Origin: Panacagrimonas sp963975245
Lineage (GTDB): Bacteria > Pseudomonadota > Gammaproteobacteria > Nevskiales > Nevskiaceae
DNA: 64,000 bases
NCBI GenBank assembly: GCA_963975245.1
Contig: CAXBFJ010000006.1
Coordinates: 186,001-250,000 of the forward strand
Direction: 5' to 3'
The notes under the pieces are model-generated. The model ran no database searches, had not been told where the DNA came from, and saw nothing but the letters and a program-made list of their open reading frames with translations. Numbering within the stretch: position 1 is the first letter of the stretch; each line of letters opens with the position of its first letter. The position numbers and the translations under genes were made by a program. Shown here piece after piece: positions 49,896 to 59,000 of the stretch.

Positions 49896-52646
49896 ATGAG
49901 TGCTGGGAGCGACGATCTGAAGCGTGTGAGCCGCGCAAGTCAATTTTTCGCAATCGATGTTCCCGAGCAGCCAGAGCGGTCACTGGGGCCCTCCATACGG
50001 CTGGATTTCGACATCTCTGGACTGTCAGATTCGGAACTGATGCAGCGCCTCCGCCAGTTCCGCGCCGAGCAGATGCGTCGCATCGTCTTCCAGGCGCTGG
50101 GCATGAGAGTGGCGCTGGACGAAACGCTGGCCCAACTCTCTTCTCTCGCCGAAGTCTGTTGTGTAGCGGCGTGTGAGCACGCTTACGCGCACCTGCTCGA
50201 CGCCCATGGCCAGCCGAAATCTTCCGATGGGAGCAATGCCCGGCCGGTCATTCTGGCAATGGGGAAGCTGGGTGGTCGGGAGCTCAATTTTTCGTCCGAC
50301 ATTGACCTGATATTCCTGCATACCGCTGACGGCATGACCGATGGCGAGTCTGCTCTGGATAATCAGCGATTCTTCATCAAGCTCGCGCAAGCGGTGGGGC
50401 GTCTGCTGTCAGAGCGCACGCCGGACGGTTTTGTGTTTCGGGTCGACACCATGCTTCGGCCATTCGGCTCGGCCGGGCCGGTTTCCATCAGCACAGATGC
50501 GGCCGAAGACTATTACGAGAATCATGGTCGCGAATGGGAGCGCTACGCCATGATCAAGGCGCGTCCCATTGCCGGCGATATTGATGCGGGCTACGCGTTT
50601 CTAGGCCGGATTCAACCCTTCATCTATCGTCGATATCTGGATTACAACGCGATCGGCAGCCTGCGCGAACTCAAGCAGCGCATTCACGACGACGTGGTTG
50701 CGCGAAAAGTCATGGATGACGTCAAGCTCGGGCCAGGCGGTATTCGCGAACTTGAATTTATAGTGCAGTCATTCCAGCTGGTGCGTGGAGGTCTCGACCA
50801 GAAGCTGCGCAACGCTTCACTGCGCCCTACCTTGGCCTACCTTGGCCAGTGTGAATTGCTGCCGATCGAAACGGCGCAGAAGCTAGATGAGTGCTATGTC
50901 TTCTTGCGAGAGCTCGAGAATGCCATCCAGATGTATGACGACCAGCAAACGCATCGCCTGCCCCGGGGTGAGGCGGCTCGAGAGGCGCTGTGCATCGGGC
51001 TGGATATCCAGACCTGGGAAGAACTGCTGGCGCGCTATGAATCGGTAACGCGATACGTCAACCAGGAGTTTCAACGCGTATTCGCCGAGCCTGAAGACGC
51101 CGCCGCCGAAGGTGCCTGTGCCGGAGCCGTCAATCTTGCCTTTGCCTTGAAACCTGATCGTGAAACGGTCATGGCAGCACTGGCCGATTACGGATTTGAA
51201 TCCGGTCATGATCTGATGGCGCAGCATCTGATCGATCTGGCCAAGAGCCATCTGGTACAGGGCCTCTCGGAACCCTCCCTGCTGCATTTGCGGCACATGC
51301 TTGGGCTGCTTCTGAACGAGTGTCTGGAGGCCGACGCGCCCGTGCAGACCGCCGAACGCGTCCTGCGAGTGATTGATGCCATATCCGGGCGTTCAACGTA
51401 TCTGACGCTACTGGATGAATCGCCGGTCGTGCGTTCACACCTGATCCGGCTGTGCGGGGCCAGCGTGTGGGTGACGGAACAAATTGCCGCCTCGCCCGCG
51501 GTTCTGGATGCGCTACTGGACCCGCGCAGTCTGTATTCGCCGCCGGGTCGTGAGGAGATGTTTGAGGAGCTCAGCAAGCTGCTTGAGCAGGTGCCCTCAG
51601 AGGATGTTGAAACCGGGATGGACGTGTTGCGGCGCTACCGCAACGAAATCACCGTGCGGATCGCGGCTGCGGAGATTGCGGGGAGTCTCAAGGTGGTCCA
51701 GGTCAGTGATCACCTCACCTGGCTGGCCGAAGCCTGTCTGAGTCATGCCATGCGGCGCGCAAGAGCTGAGGTGGAGGCCGGTACCGGTGAGGTCTATTGC
51801 GAAGACGGCTCGGTCGCGGAGCTGGCGGCGATCGGCTACGGAAAATTTGGCGGCATCGAGCTGGGTTACGGATCAGATCTGGACCTTGTCTTCATCTACG
51901 ACAACATTTCCGATGATGCAGACAGTCAAGGCGGTGCGCGCAACTTGCCCGCACCCGCCTGGTTCACCCGGGTCGTGCAGAGAATTGTCCATCGTTTGTC
52001 AACGCTGACGCCCGCGGGCCGGGCGTATGAAATTGATCTGGAACTCCGGCCAAATGGGCAGTCAGGTGCCGTCGCCGTGAGTTTTGATGCCTATGCGCGC
52101 TATCAGCGGGAAAAGGCCTGGACCTGGGAGCATCAGGCACTCACGCGTGCACGCTTTGTTGCCGGGCCGGAACGCCTGCGGCAAAAGTTTGATGCCCTGC
52201 GTGAAGAAATCATTTGCCGGAAGCGGGATGCCGATGAGCTTTCCACAAAGATCGTCGAAATGCGCGAGAAGATGCGGCGTCATTCCGAGAAGCGCCGAAC
52301 GGATATGTGGGACGTCAAGCAGGGCAGGGGCGGCATCATCGACTGCGAATTCATCACCCAATTTCTGGTCTTGCGCGACGCTGCAGCGCACCCGGAGCTG
52401 GTGCGTTGGTCAGACAACTGGCGTCAGCTTGATGCCCTGATGGACGTCGGTTCCTTGAGCCTGGAGGACAAAGAGGGACTGATTGCGCATTACCGCAGCT
52501 TTCGTGTGTTCGCCAATGCCTGCGCACTGCAGAGGGCCGATCTGATTGCACCGGCGACGCAGTTCGAATCAGAACGCGCCGCCGTGGTATCTGCTTGGGA
52601 CCGGCTGTTTCCTCACGCCAGAGACGAGACTCCTCCAGCGCGCTAG
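49896..52646 (+). CDS. glnE: Glutamine synthetase adenylyltransferase/adenylyl-removing enzyme
   Basis: Bifunctional regulator of nitrogen assimilation. The N-terminal nucleotidyltransferase domain removes AMP from glutamine synthetase and the C-terminal one adds it, under PII control. The product (916 residues from the ATG at 49896, GAGAGG upstream) has the two catalytic motifs, MGKLGGRELNFSSDIDLIF and YGKFGGIELGYGSDLDLVF. Each is followed by its RVDxxLRP-like arm (RVDTMLRPFGSAGP; EIDLELRPNGQSGA) and the GIRELEFIVQ/GIIDCEFITQ segments. Length and order match the E. coli enzyme (946), the N-terminus being slightly shorter. An in-frame start at 49782 is less likely. It bounds the glycan island on the right. 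Confidence 0.97.
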   Translation: MSAGSDDLKRVSRASQFFAIDVPEQPERSLGPSIRLDFDISGLSDSELMQRLRQFRAEQMRRIVFQALGMRVALDETLAQLSSLAEVCCVAACEHAYAHLLDAHGQPKSSDGSNARPVILAMGKLGGRELNFSSDIDLIFLHTADGMTDGESALDNQRFFIKLAQAVGRLLSERTPDGFVFRVDTMLRPFGSAGPVSISTDAAEDYYENHGREWERYAMIKARPIAGDIDAGYAFLGRIQPFIYRRYLDYNAIGSLRELKQRIHDDVVARKVMDDVKLGPGGIRELEFIVQSFQLVRGGLDQKLRNASLRPTLAYLGQCELLPIETAQKLDECYVFLRELENAIQMYDDQQTHRLPRGEAAREALCIGLDIQTWEELLARYESVTRYVNQEFQRVFAEPEDAAAEGACAGAVNLAFALKPDRETVMAALADYGFESGHDLMAQHLIDLAKSHLVQGLSEPSLLHLRHMLGLLLNECLEADAPVQTAERVLRVIDAISGRSTYLTLLDESPVVRSHLIRLCGASVWVTEQIAASPAVLDALLDPRSLYSPPGREEMFEELSKLLEQVPSEDVETGMDVLRRYRNEITVRIAAAEIAGSLKVVQVSDHLTWLAEACLSHAMRRARAEVEAGTGEVYCEDGSVAELAAIGYGKFGGIELGYGSDLDLVFIYDNISDDADSQGGARNLPAPAWFTRVVQRIVHRLSTLTPAGRAYEIDLELRPNGQSGAVAVSFDAYARYQREKAWTWEHQALTRARFVAGPERLRQKFDALREEIICRKRDADELSTKIVEMREKMRRHSEKRRTDMWDVKQGRGGIIDCEFITQFLVLRDAAAHPELVRWSDNWRQLDALMDVGSLSLEDKEGLIAHYRSFRVFANACALQRADLIAPATQFESERAAVVSAWDRLFPHARDETPPAR

Positions 52647-52666
52647 ATATTTACTGTCGCTCGCGA

Positions 52667-53995
52667 CTAGATTCGCTTGCTCCAGCCCAGCCAGAAGCTG
52701 TCGACGTGCGGTGTGATGGTTTCAATCCCGCCTACGCCAAGACCAGCACTGGCCGAGGGACCGGAGTAATCAGCTTCGATATACCGCCCGTATGCAAAGT
52801 GGAAGTCGTTGCCGCCATTCCATTTGTAGGTCATGCCAACAGTGGCGTTGCGTGTCGGATTGGGTGCCAGCATATTGAAGGTGACCGAGTTGGCCGTTCT
52901 GTCACGTTGGGGTTGGCGTCCGTATGCAAAGCCGGCGCGCAGCGTGATCTGCGGTGTGGCCTGATGAATGAGCGCAATACGGTAATTGGTCTGGTCGCGC
53001 CAGTTGAATCCGCTGCCGTTGCGGCCGCCCAGCGGGCTGTTGGCAGGGTCTTGCAGGGAGTTGAGGCCACCATTGCCCAAGGCTCTGATTTTGCCGAATT
53101 CGATGTGCTGCACATCTACGGCAACTTCCCATTTCTCTAGCGGCTTGACTGAAAGGCCCACGCTGAAATTGGCGGGAATATCGAACCGGCCATCGCCGGC
53201 CAGAAGGCCGCGATACTTTTCCAGCCGCTCAAAGAAGACCCGTGAGGAATAGCTGGCGCCCAGGCTTAGCCAGGGGTTCATTTGCGCATACCAACCGACC
53301 CGCACACCGGCTCCGAACGCACGATCGTAGCCCCGGTTGCTGACCGCATTGGCATCTTGGGAAACCCCTTCGAATGCCTGCAATCCGTAGGCCTTGAACT
53401 GTTGATAGCCCAGCAGCGGCGCAACGCCAAAGCTGTGACGTGGGGAGAATTGCCAGCTCAGTGTTGGTGCAATGATGACCTGGCTGATGTCGATGCCGAC
53501 GTTGCCGCAGCCGAACAGGAAGTTGGATTCCTGATTGCCGCAACGTCCTGGGTTGAAGTTGCTACCGGCGACGCCATTGGTGTCCTCGTAGCTGGTATTC
53601 AGGCCGCCATTTCCGTACAGGGACAAGCCCCAGGAAAATTCTTCGTTGATGCGTCTGGCGATGCCCGCTTCGGGCAGAAAAAATGCCGAGTTGGCGCTGA
53701 CTGAATCAAAATCGTAGTCCGTTCCCGAGCCCTCACGTTGAACGCGGCGGTAAGGGGAGAACACCACCAGCCCCAGATCGTGACGATCGCCCACCGCCGA
53801 TAATTTGCCAGGATTGGTTGCCCCGGAAAATGCGTCCAGGCCAGTGGCAGTTGCGGTGCCGGCGGATTGATGCGCCAGGGGGCCATAACCCAGAATGAAA
53901 TAGCCGCCTGCCGCCTGGACAGCGCCAGACGTGGCCAGAAGCATGGCCGCCGCGCTGCAAGGTCGAATCCATCTGCTCAGGTATGACTTTTTCAT
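52667..53995 (-). CDS. FadL/OmpP1/TodX-family outer-membrane channel
   Basis: A 442-residue outer-membrane beta-barrel of the FadL family, which admits long-chain fatty acids and hydrocarbons. A signal peptide (MKKSYLSRWIRPCSAAAMLLATSGAVQA) precedes the family N-terminus AGGYFILGYGPLAHQSAGTATAT (hatch domain) and GLDAFSGATNPGKLS. Alternating aromatic strands follow, and it ends DSFWLGWSKRI. Here the internal loop has three Cys residues (GRCGNQESNFLFGCG). The ATG at 53995 has GAGGAG upstream; a TTG three codons earlier is less likely. Convergent with glnE. A link to the CYP153 alkane system is plausible biologically but is not shown by position. Confidence 0.9.
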   Translation of the reverse strand: MKKSYLSRWIRPCSAAAMLLATSGAVQAAGGYFILGYGPLAHQSAGTATATGLDAFSGATNPGKLSAVGDRHDLGLVVFSPYRRVQREGSGTDYDFDSVSANSAFFLPEAGIARRINEEFSWGLSLYGNGGLNTSYEDTNGVAGSNFNPGRCGNQESNFLFGCGNVGIDISQVIIAPTLSWQFSPRHSFGVAPLLGYQQFKAYGLQAFEGVSQDANAVSNRGYDRAFGAGVRVGWYAQMNPWLSLGASYSSRVFFERLEKYRGLLAGDGRFDIPANFSVGLSVKPLEKWEVAVDVQHIEFGKIRALGNGGLNSLQDPANSPLGGRNGSGFNWRDQTNYRIALIHQATPQITLRAGFAYGRQPQRDRTANSVTFNMLAPNPTRNATVGMTYKWNGGNDFHFAYGRYIEADYSGPSASAGLGVGGIETITPHVDSFWLGWSKRI

Positions 53996-54230
53996 ACTGC
54001 GCAACTCCTCTATTTATCGTTTTTGTGTTGTCCCGCAATGTATCGGGACACTATCCCTAGGACATTAAACCGCAGCCCGTGGCCAAAGACCAATCATTCG
54101 CAGTGATCTGGATCATTCGCAGACATAAGGGTTGGCTCAATGCAGGCGCTGACGGATTGCTTGCCAGGGAGACTGTCTGACCCCGGCCAATGCATTTGCA
54201 TTTGAGGAGGCAATTGCGATCCTGTGGCCT

Positions 54231-54252
54231 TATAATGCGCGCCCGCTGCCAT
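54231..54252 (+). promoter_or_regulatory. Promoter of tRNA-Glu
   Basis: A consensus -10, TATAAT, at 54231-54236 is followed directly by the GC-only discriminator GCGCGCCCGC, as in stringently controlled stable-RNA promoters. A clear -35 at the usual distance is not visible. Confidence 0.65.
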
Positions 54253-54328
54253 GCTCCTATCGTCTAGAGGCCTAGGACGGTGCCCTCTCAAGGCATAAAC
54301 CCGGGTTCGAATCCCGGTAGGAGCGCCA
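54253..54328 (+). tRNA. tRNA-Glu (anticodon CTC)
   Basis: 76 nt including an encoded CCA. The acceptor stem GCTCCTA (54253-54259) pairs with TAGGAGC (54318-54324). The T arm contains GGTTCGAATCC, and the anticodon loop CTCTCAA gives anticodon CTC, reading GAG. The D arm GTCTAGAGGCCTAGGAC is typical of tRNA-Glu. It lies about 200 bp upstream of pcnB. Confidence 0.93.
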
Positions 54329-54522
54329 GCCCGCTGCGGCAGGCAAGTCTTCGGCTGATGATGGGGCGCGAGGCTCTGTCTTTCGGACGCAGATCAGGCT
54401 TTTCGGCGCATGCCGTAAACTTTCAGCCCGCAGCGACCGTTATTGCTGCAGTTGTGTCGCCGGGTTCACGCCTTGTCTGAGCAGACCCTGCCCATTTACA
54501 CTTTCTATACAGGATTGAAGTC

Positions 54523-55857
54523 ATTACTGAACCGCGACGCATTCCCCGCGCCGAGCACCCGATCTCGCGCTCACTGATCTCGCCCGGGGCGCTCAAGACG
54601 CTCTATACCCTCAAGGACGCCGGTCACGAGGCTTATCTGGTGGGCGGAGGTGTTCGCGATCTGCTTGCTGGCATTACGCCGAAAGATTTCGATATTGCAA
54701 CCAGCGCGCATCCTGAAGAGGTCAAGAAGCTCTTTCGCTCGTGTCGGCTGATCGGACGGCGATTCGTTATTTGCCATGTTCGTTTTGGCTCTGAAATTCT
54801 TGAGGTCACGACCTTTCGTGGCGCCATTACGGACTCGCATGAGCGGGACGAAACGGGTCGTGTCCTGCGCGATAACGATTATGGAACACTCGAAGAAGAC
54901 GCCTTCCGGCGCGACTTCAGCATCAACGCCCTCTATTACGACATTCGTGACTTCTCGATTGTCGATTACTGCGGTGGCTTGGAAGATCTCAAGAGCGGCA
55001 CCCTGCGTTTGATTGGTGATCCGGAGTTGCGCTACCGCGAAGATCCGGTTCGCATGCTCCGCGCGATTCGCATCGCCAACAAGATGAAATTCCGCCTCGA
55101 TCCGGCAGCGGCAGAACCCATCAGCCGTTTGGCGCCGCTGCTGACGGAAATCCCGGCGGCGCGATTGTTTGATGAAGTCATCAAGGTGCTGTTGTGCCAA
55201 CAAGGCGCGGACAACCTCTACGGCCTGCGTGTGTACGGGCTCTTTGGCCAGCTCTTTCCAGCAACTGAAGCGGAATTGTCGAATCAGGCAGCGCTGGATT
55301 TTGTCACGCGTGCACTCAAGAACTCTGCCAACCGGATTGCAAAGGAGATGCCGGTCAGCCCGGCTTTCATGTACGCGGCCTTGTTGTGGCCCCCAGTTGA
55401 AGCACGCACGCGGGCGCTGATGCAGAAGCAGGGCCATGCCGAACACATTGCATTGGCGCAGGCGGCGGAAGAAGTGATTGGCCGTGCGATTCGGCGGGTC
55501 GCAATACCCAAGCGCTTTTCTTTGCCGATGCGCGAAATCTGGGTCATGCAATCCCGTCTGAAGCTGCGCACCAGTGCGCGAGCGCGCCGTACCTTGGCGC
55601 ACCCGCGGTTTCGCGCTGCTTACGATTTTCTGCTTTTGCGCGCGGCTTCTGGAGATGCGGAACTTCAGGAACTCGCCAATTGGTGGACGCAGGCTCAGAA
55701 ATCGGACGAATACCTGACGCCGTCAGCCGATGGCAGTGAGCAGCAAGTTGCCAGCGATGACGCTTCTGAATTCGATCCTGCGAAGAAACCTCGCCGTCGA
55801 CGTGGCCGTCGTGGCGGGCGCAGTCGCGGGACTGGCAGCAAGTCGACGCCAGCCTGA
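54523..55857 (+). CDS. pcnB: Poly(A) polymerase I, apparent AUU start
   Basis: Template-independent enzyme that adds 3' poly(A) tails to RNA and promotes decay. The core motif is VGGGVRDLLAG, then PKDFDIATSAHPEEVKKLF (catalytic D-x-D), GRRFVICHVRFG, EEDAFRRDFSINALYYD and RYREDPVRMLRAIRIANKM. A basic C-terminal tail (KKPRRRRGRRGGRSRG) suits RNA binding and favours PcnB over CCA transferase. Conserved PcnB residues (IPRAEHPISR...ALKTLYTL-type) extend well upstream of the first in-frame GTG (54640). No ATG, GTG or TTG exists between the upstream stop and that GTG. An ATT at 54523 has AGGA 8 bases upstream. E. coli pcnB is known to start at AUU, so that start is chosen, giving 444 residues. Confidence 0.88.
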   Translation: MTEPRRIPRAEHPISRSLISPGALKTLYTLKDAGHEAYLVGGGVRDLLAGITPKDFDIATSAHPEEVKKLFRSCRLIGRRFVICHVRFGSEILEVTTFRGAITDSHERDETGRVLRDNDYGTLEEDAFRRDFSINALYYDIRDFSIVDYCGGLEDLKSGTLRLIGDPELRYREDPVRMLRAIRIANKMKFRLDPAAAEPISRLAPLLTEIPAARLFDEVIKVLLCQQGADNLYGLRVYGLFGQLFPATEAELSNQAALDFVTRALKNSANRIAKEMPVSPAFMYAALLWPPVEARTRALMQKQGHAEHIALAQAAEEVIGRAIRRVAIPKRFSLPMREIWVMQSRLKLRTSARARRTLAHPRFRAAYDFLLLRAASGDAELQELANWWTQAQKSDEYLTPSADGSEQQVASDDASEFDPAKKPRRRRGRRGGRSRGTGSKSTPA

Positions 55858-55955
55858 CTGGGCAACGCGTCGGATGATGCGTGCAATGCGCAGCGACATT
55901 GAAGATGGGCGGGAGTTATTCGCGTGATTCAATTCGACACGGAAGTGGCATCGTG

Positions 55956-56456
55956 ATGCGCGCCTATATCGGACTGGGGTCCAACCTGGGCGGGCCGGAG
56001 CAGCAGCTGCGCAAGGCCTTGCAGAACATTGAACAGATTGAGCGCAGCCGCATCACGGCTATATCGCGGTTCTATCGCAGCGCGCCCATGGGACCAGCCA
56101 ATCAGCCTGACTACTGCAATGCGGCCTGCACGCTGGAGACCGAATTGCCGGCCCGCCAGCTCCTGGAAGCCTTGATCGGGATTGAGCGCGCGCTAGGCCG
56201 TGAACGCGGCGTAGAGCGTTGGGGCCCGCGTCTGCTGGATCTGGATCTGCTGCATGTTGAAGGTCTGGAACTGGATGAAACCGGCCTGAAGTTGCCACAC
56301 CCCGGATTGATGCAACGCAACTTCGTGCTCGTACCGCTGGCCGAGATCGCGCCCACGCTGGAAATTCCGCATGCAGGCTCAGTGGCGCAGGCCGCTCAGC
56401 GCATTGGTCAGGAAGGGCTTGAGCCCTGGCATCGAGAAGAATTTCTGCAGGAATGA
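55956..56456 (+). CDS. folK: 6-hydroxymethyl-7,8-dihydropterin pyrophosphokinase (HPPK)
   Basis: Transfers pyrophosphate from ATP to hydroxymethyl-dihydropterin in folate synthesis. The 166-residue product starts MRAYIGLGSNLGGPEQQL. It has FYRSAPMGPANQPDYCNAACTLET and the signature RWGPRLLDLDLL, then LPHPGLMQRNFVLVPLAEIAP. The ATG at 55956 is used; the open frame extends 25 codons upstream without family sequence. Second gene of the pcnB-folK-kinase-panBCD-pgi block, overlapping the kinase gene by 4 bases. Confidence 0.96.
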   Translation: MRAYIGLGSNLGGPEQQLRKALQNIEQIERSRITAISRFYRSAPMGPANQPDYCNAACTLETELPARQLLEALIGIERALGRERGVERWGPRLLDLDLLHVEGLELDETGLKLPHPGLMQRNFVLVPLAEIAPTLEIPHAGSVAQAAQRIGQEGLEPWHREEFLQE

Positions 56457-57088
56457 AGCCTTCGTACATCGCCATTGAGGGGGTCATTGGGGCGGGCAAG
56501 ACAACCTTGGCGCATAAGCTGGCCAAGAGTCTTGGCGCATCTCTGCTTTTGGAGCAGCCCGATGAGAATCCGTTTCTGCCGCGCTTTTATCGCGACCCGG
56601 AAGGCGCCGCATTCTCAACACAGATGACCTTTCTTCTGCAGCGAGCCGGGCAGATGGAGCAGCTCCACCAGCGGGATCTTTTTGCCGGCCCCTGTGTTGC
56701 AGATTTCATGTTCGAAAAGGATCGGTTGTTTGCTGAACTGACGCTGGGACAGGCCGATTTCGCGCTGTATGTGAGCGTTTTCGAGCGCCTTTCGTTCGAG
56801 ATGCCGCAGCCGGATCGACTGATTCACCTGACCGCGCCGGTCGAAGTGCTCATGAGCCGTGTCGAGCAACGGGGGCGCGCTTACGAAGATCCCATTCAGG
56901 CCAGTTATCTCGCGCAGTTGGGTGAGGCGTATTCGCGATGGTTTCGTGAACAGACGCGCGTGCCCCTGATCGAAGTCGATGCCGCTCAGTACGATCTGCT
57001 CAACTGCGAAGCCGATTATGCGGATCTGCTGGCAGCCCTGGATTCAGATCAGGCTGTTGTTCGCCTGTCCAGAAATGATCTGATTTAG
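56453..57088 (+). CDS. Deoxynucleoside kinase
   Basis: A 211-residue P-loop kinase of the deoxyadenosine/deoxyguanosine kinase family, which phosphorylates deoxynucleosides for salvage. YIAIEGVIGAGKTTLAHKLA is the P-loop. LLEQPDENPFLPRFY contains the catalytic Glu, and DFMFEKDRLFA follows. LIHLTAPVEVLMSRVEQRGRAYE carries the lid-like arginines. The start overlaps the folK stop (ATGA). In this genome type the gene sits regularly between folK and panB. Substrate preference cannot be read from the sequence. Confidence 0.88.
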   Translation: MKPSYIAIEGVIGAGKTTLAHKLAKSLGASLLLEQPDENPFLPRFYRDPEGAAFSTQMTFLLQRAGQMEQLHQRDLFAGPCVADFMFEKDRLFAELTLGQADFALYVSVFERLSFEMPQPDRLIHLTAPVEVLMSRVEQRGRAYEDPIQASYLAQLGEAYSRWFREQTRVPLIEVDAAQYDLLNCEADYADLLAALDSDQAVVRLSRNDLI

Positions 57089-57185
57089 TTTTTCATCCTG
57101 ACGTGGCAATGTGCCGGGCCCTGACGCGGCGATCCAATCAAGGCCGGGTCATTCGGTATCGCAACATTCATCAAGTGGAACTGAT

Positions 57186-58010
57186 ATGGAAACTCCCAGA
57201 AAACCAGTGCAGATCAGCGCATTGCGAAGCATGCGTGAAGCCGGCGAGAAGATTGCCTGTCTGACCTGCTACGACGCCAGCTTTGCCCTGATCCAGGATC
57301 GGGTCGGCGTTGATGTCATCCTGATTGGTGACTCACTCGGAATGGTGTTGCATGGCGGGAGCACAACGACGCCGGTGACGGTCGACGATATCGTGTACCA
57401 CACGAAGTGCGTGGCGCCGCATCTGTCGCGCGCCTACCTGATTGCAGACTTGCCGTTCCTGTCCTACGCCACTTTGGATCGCGCCCTGGACTCAAGCCAG
57501 CGCATGATGCAAGAGGGCGGCGCCAAGATGGTCAAGCTCGAAGGTGGCCGCGAGCAGGCCAGCATCGTGGAGTACCTGTCTATTCGCGGTGTTCCGGTGT
57601 GCGCGCATCTGGGATTGCGGCCTCAGTTTGTGCACAAGATGGGGGCCATGAAGGTGCAGGGCAGGGACGAAGCTTCTGCCAAGGAGATGATTCATGACGC
57701 TCATGTGCTGGCCGAGGCCGGCGCAGACATGTTGCTGCTCGAATGCGTTCCTTCTGATTTGGCGCAGCAAATCACCGAAGCCAGTCCGGTTCCCGTCATT
57801 GGCATCGGTGCCGGTCCGAGTGTCGATGGCCAGATTCTGGTCATGCACGACATTCTGAATATCTCGCCCATGGTCACAACCGGACACACGCCGCGATTCG
57901 TCAAAAACTATCTGGTCGACGGCGCGGACATCGAAACGGCGATCGGCAATTACGTCAAAGAGGTGAAGTCGGCCGCATATCCGGCGCCGGAGCATTGCTT
58001 CGCAAAATGA
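57186..58010 (+). CDS. panB: 3-methyl-2-oxobutanoate hydroxymethyltransferase
   Basis: First step of pantothenate (CoA precursor) synthesis: 2-oxoisovalerate plus methylene-tetrahydrofolate gives ketopantoate. The 274 residues show CLTCYDASFALIQ, VILIGDSLGMVLHG (metal-binding Asp), ADLPFLSYAT, MVKLEGG, VCAHLGLRPQ, LLLECVP and VIGIGAGPSVDGQILVMHD, all canonical. The ATG at 57186 has GGAAC upstream and is preferred over an in-frame start at 57111. The stop overlaps the panC start (ATGA). Placing it after folK links one-carbon and pantothenate synthesis in one operon. Confidence 0.97.
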   Translation: METPRKPVQISALRSMREAGEKIACLTCYDASFALIQDRVGVDVILIGDSLGMVLHGGSTTTPVTVDDIVYHTKCVAPHLSRAYLIADLPFLSYATLDRALDSSQRMMQEGGAKMVKLEGGREQASIVEYLSIRGVPVCAHLGLRPQFVHKMGAMKVQGRDEASAKEMIHDAHVLAEAGADMLLLECVPSDLAQQITEASPVPVIGIGAGPSVDGQILVMHDILNISPMVTTGHTPRFVKNYLVDGADIETAIGNYVKEVKSAAYPAPEHCFAK

Positions 58011-58852
58011 AGACAGTGCATGAGGTCAGCGCATTGCGCGCGCAGGTGAATCAGTGGAAGCGCGAAGGTGCGCGCATCGGATTCGTGCCGACCATGGGCA
58101 ATCTGCACGAGGGGCATTTGCAGCTGGTCGCACGCGCTCAACGTGTTTCTGACAAGTTGGTCGCGAGCATATTCGTCAATCCGCTGCAGTTTGGTCCTGG
58201 TGAAGATCTCGACCGCTATCCGCGAACATTGCCCGAAGACAGCGCCAAATTGCTCGATGCCGGGTGTGATTTGCTGTTTGCCCCGAGCGTGTCAGAAATG
58301 TATCCGCGTGGGCGCGCAGAGCTCTGCCAGGTCACTGTGCCGGGGCTCGGCGAGATTCTTGAGGGGCACTATCGACCCGGCTTCTTTGATGGCGTCGCGA
58401 CGGTCGTCAGCATCCTGTTTCATCAAGTGCAGCCGGACGTGGCCGTCTTCGGCGAGAAAGACTGGCAACAGCTGCAGGTTATCCGGCGCATGGTTGCCGA
58501 TTTGCATCTGCCGATTGAAATCGTCGGTCACCCGACGCAGCGGGAAGCCGACGGTCTGGCGCTTTCGTCGCGCAATCAGTACCTCTCGGCAGATCAACGC
58601 GTTGCTGCAATTGCGCTGCACAAAGCGCTGACGGAAGTGGCTGCAGCGCTGCGCGAGGGTCAGCGTGACTTCCAGGCATTGCAGAAAAAGGCGATACAAG
58701 ACATTGAAGCTGCAGGCTTTAGATCGCAGTACTTCGAGGTACGGTCAGCGGACTTAGGAGTGCCCAGGAAAGATGCGTGCAATTGGGTGGTGGTTGCTGC
58801 AGCTTTCATGGGAGATACGCGCCTGATCGACAATATTGCTGTTTCTGCATGA
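58007..58852 (+). CDS. panC: Pantothenate synthetase
   Basis: ATP-dependent ligation of pantoate and beta-alanine. The 281-residue form from the ATG at 58007 (overlapping the panB stop) has FVPTMGNLHEGHLQLV (HIGH-like nucleotide site), SIFVNPLQFGPGEDLDRYPR, FDGVATVVSILFHQVQPDVAVFGEKDWQQL and READGLALSSRN (KMSKS equivalent). An ATG 12 bases earlier is less likely. It is followed by a 174-bp gap before panD. Confidence 0.97.
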   Translation: MKTVHEVSALRAQVNQWKREGARIGFVPTMGNLHEGHLQLVARAQRVSDKLVASIFVNPLQFGPGEDLDRYPRTLPEDSAKLLDAGCDLLFAPSVSEMYPRGRAELCQVTVPGLGEILEGHYRPGFFDGVATVVSILFHQVQPDVAVFGEKDWQQLQVIRRMVADLHLPIEIVGHPTQREADGLALSSRNQYLSADQRVAAIALHKALTEVAAALREGQRDFQALQKKAIQDIEAAGFRSQYFEVRSADLGVPRKDACNWVVVAAAFMGDTRLIDNIAVSA

Positions 58853-58930
58853 CATCGATGTTGCCGCGTGGCGACGGGTATGTTTAACTCGCCCCCGGCT
58901 TCGCGCAGTGCGCACATGAAGCTCGGGCGT

Positions 58931-59000
58931 ATGTCTTAGTGGGCCGCCCGTCTGCAGCTCAACAACTTGATACCGGGTGCATGTCTTAGTGGGCCACCCG
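58931..59000 (+). repeat. Pair of 20-bp direct repeats upstream of panD
   Basis: ATGTCTTAGTGGGCC(G/A)CCCG occurs at 58931-58950 and again at 58981-59000, with one mismatch and an exact 50-bp period, in the panC-panD gap 26 bp before the panD start. Confidence 0.8.

Noticed and set aside
49646..50176. Plus-strand frame overlapping the start of glnE
   Set aside because: glnE in the other frame has conserved motifs over the same bases; this frame does not.
52595..53140. Plus-strand frame overlapping glnE and the FadL gene
   Set aside because: It overlaps two well-supported genes in other frames and lacks domain-like sequence.
54640..55857. tRNA CCA-adding enzyme as an alternative for pcnB
   Set aside because: The long basic C-terminal tail, N-terminal extension and neighbourhood with folK and panB fit PcnB better.
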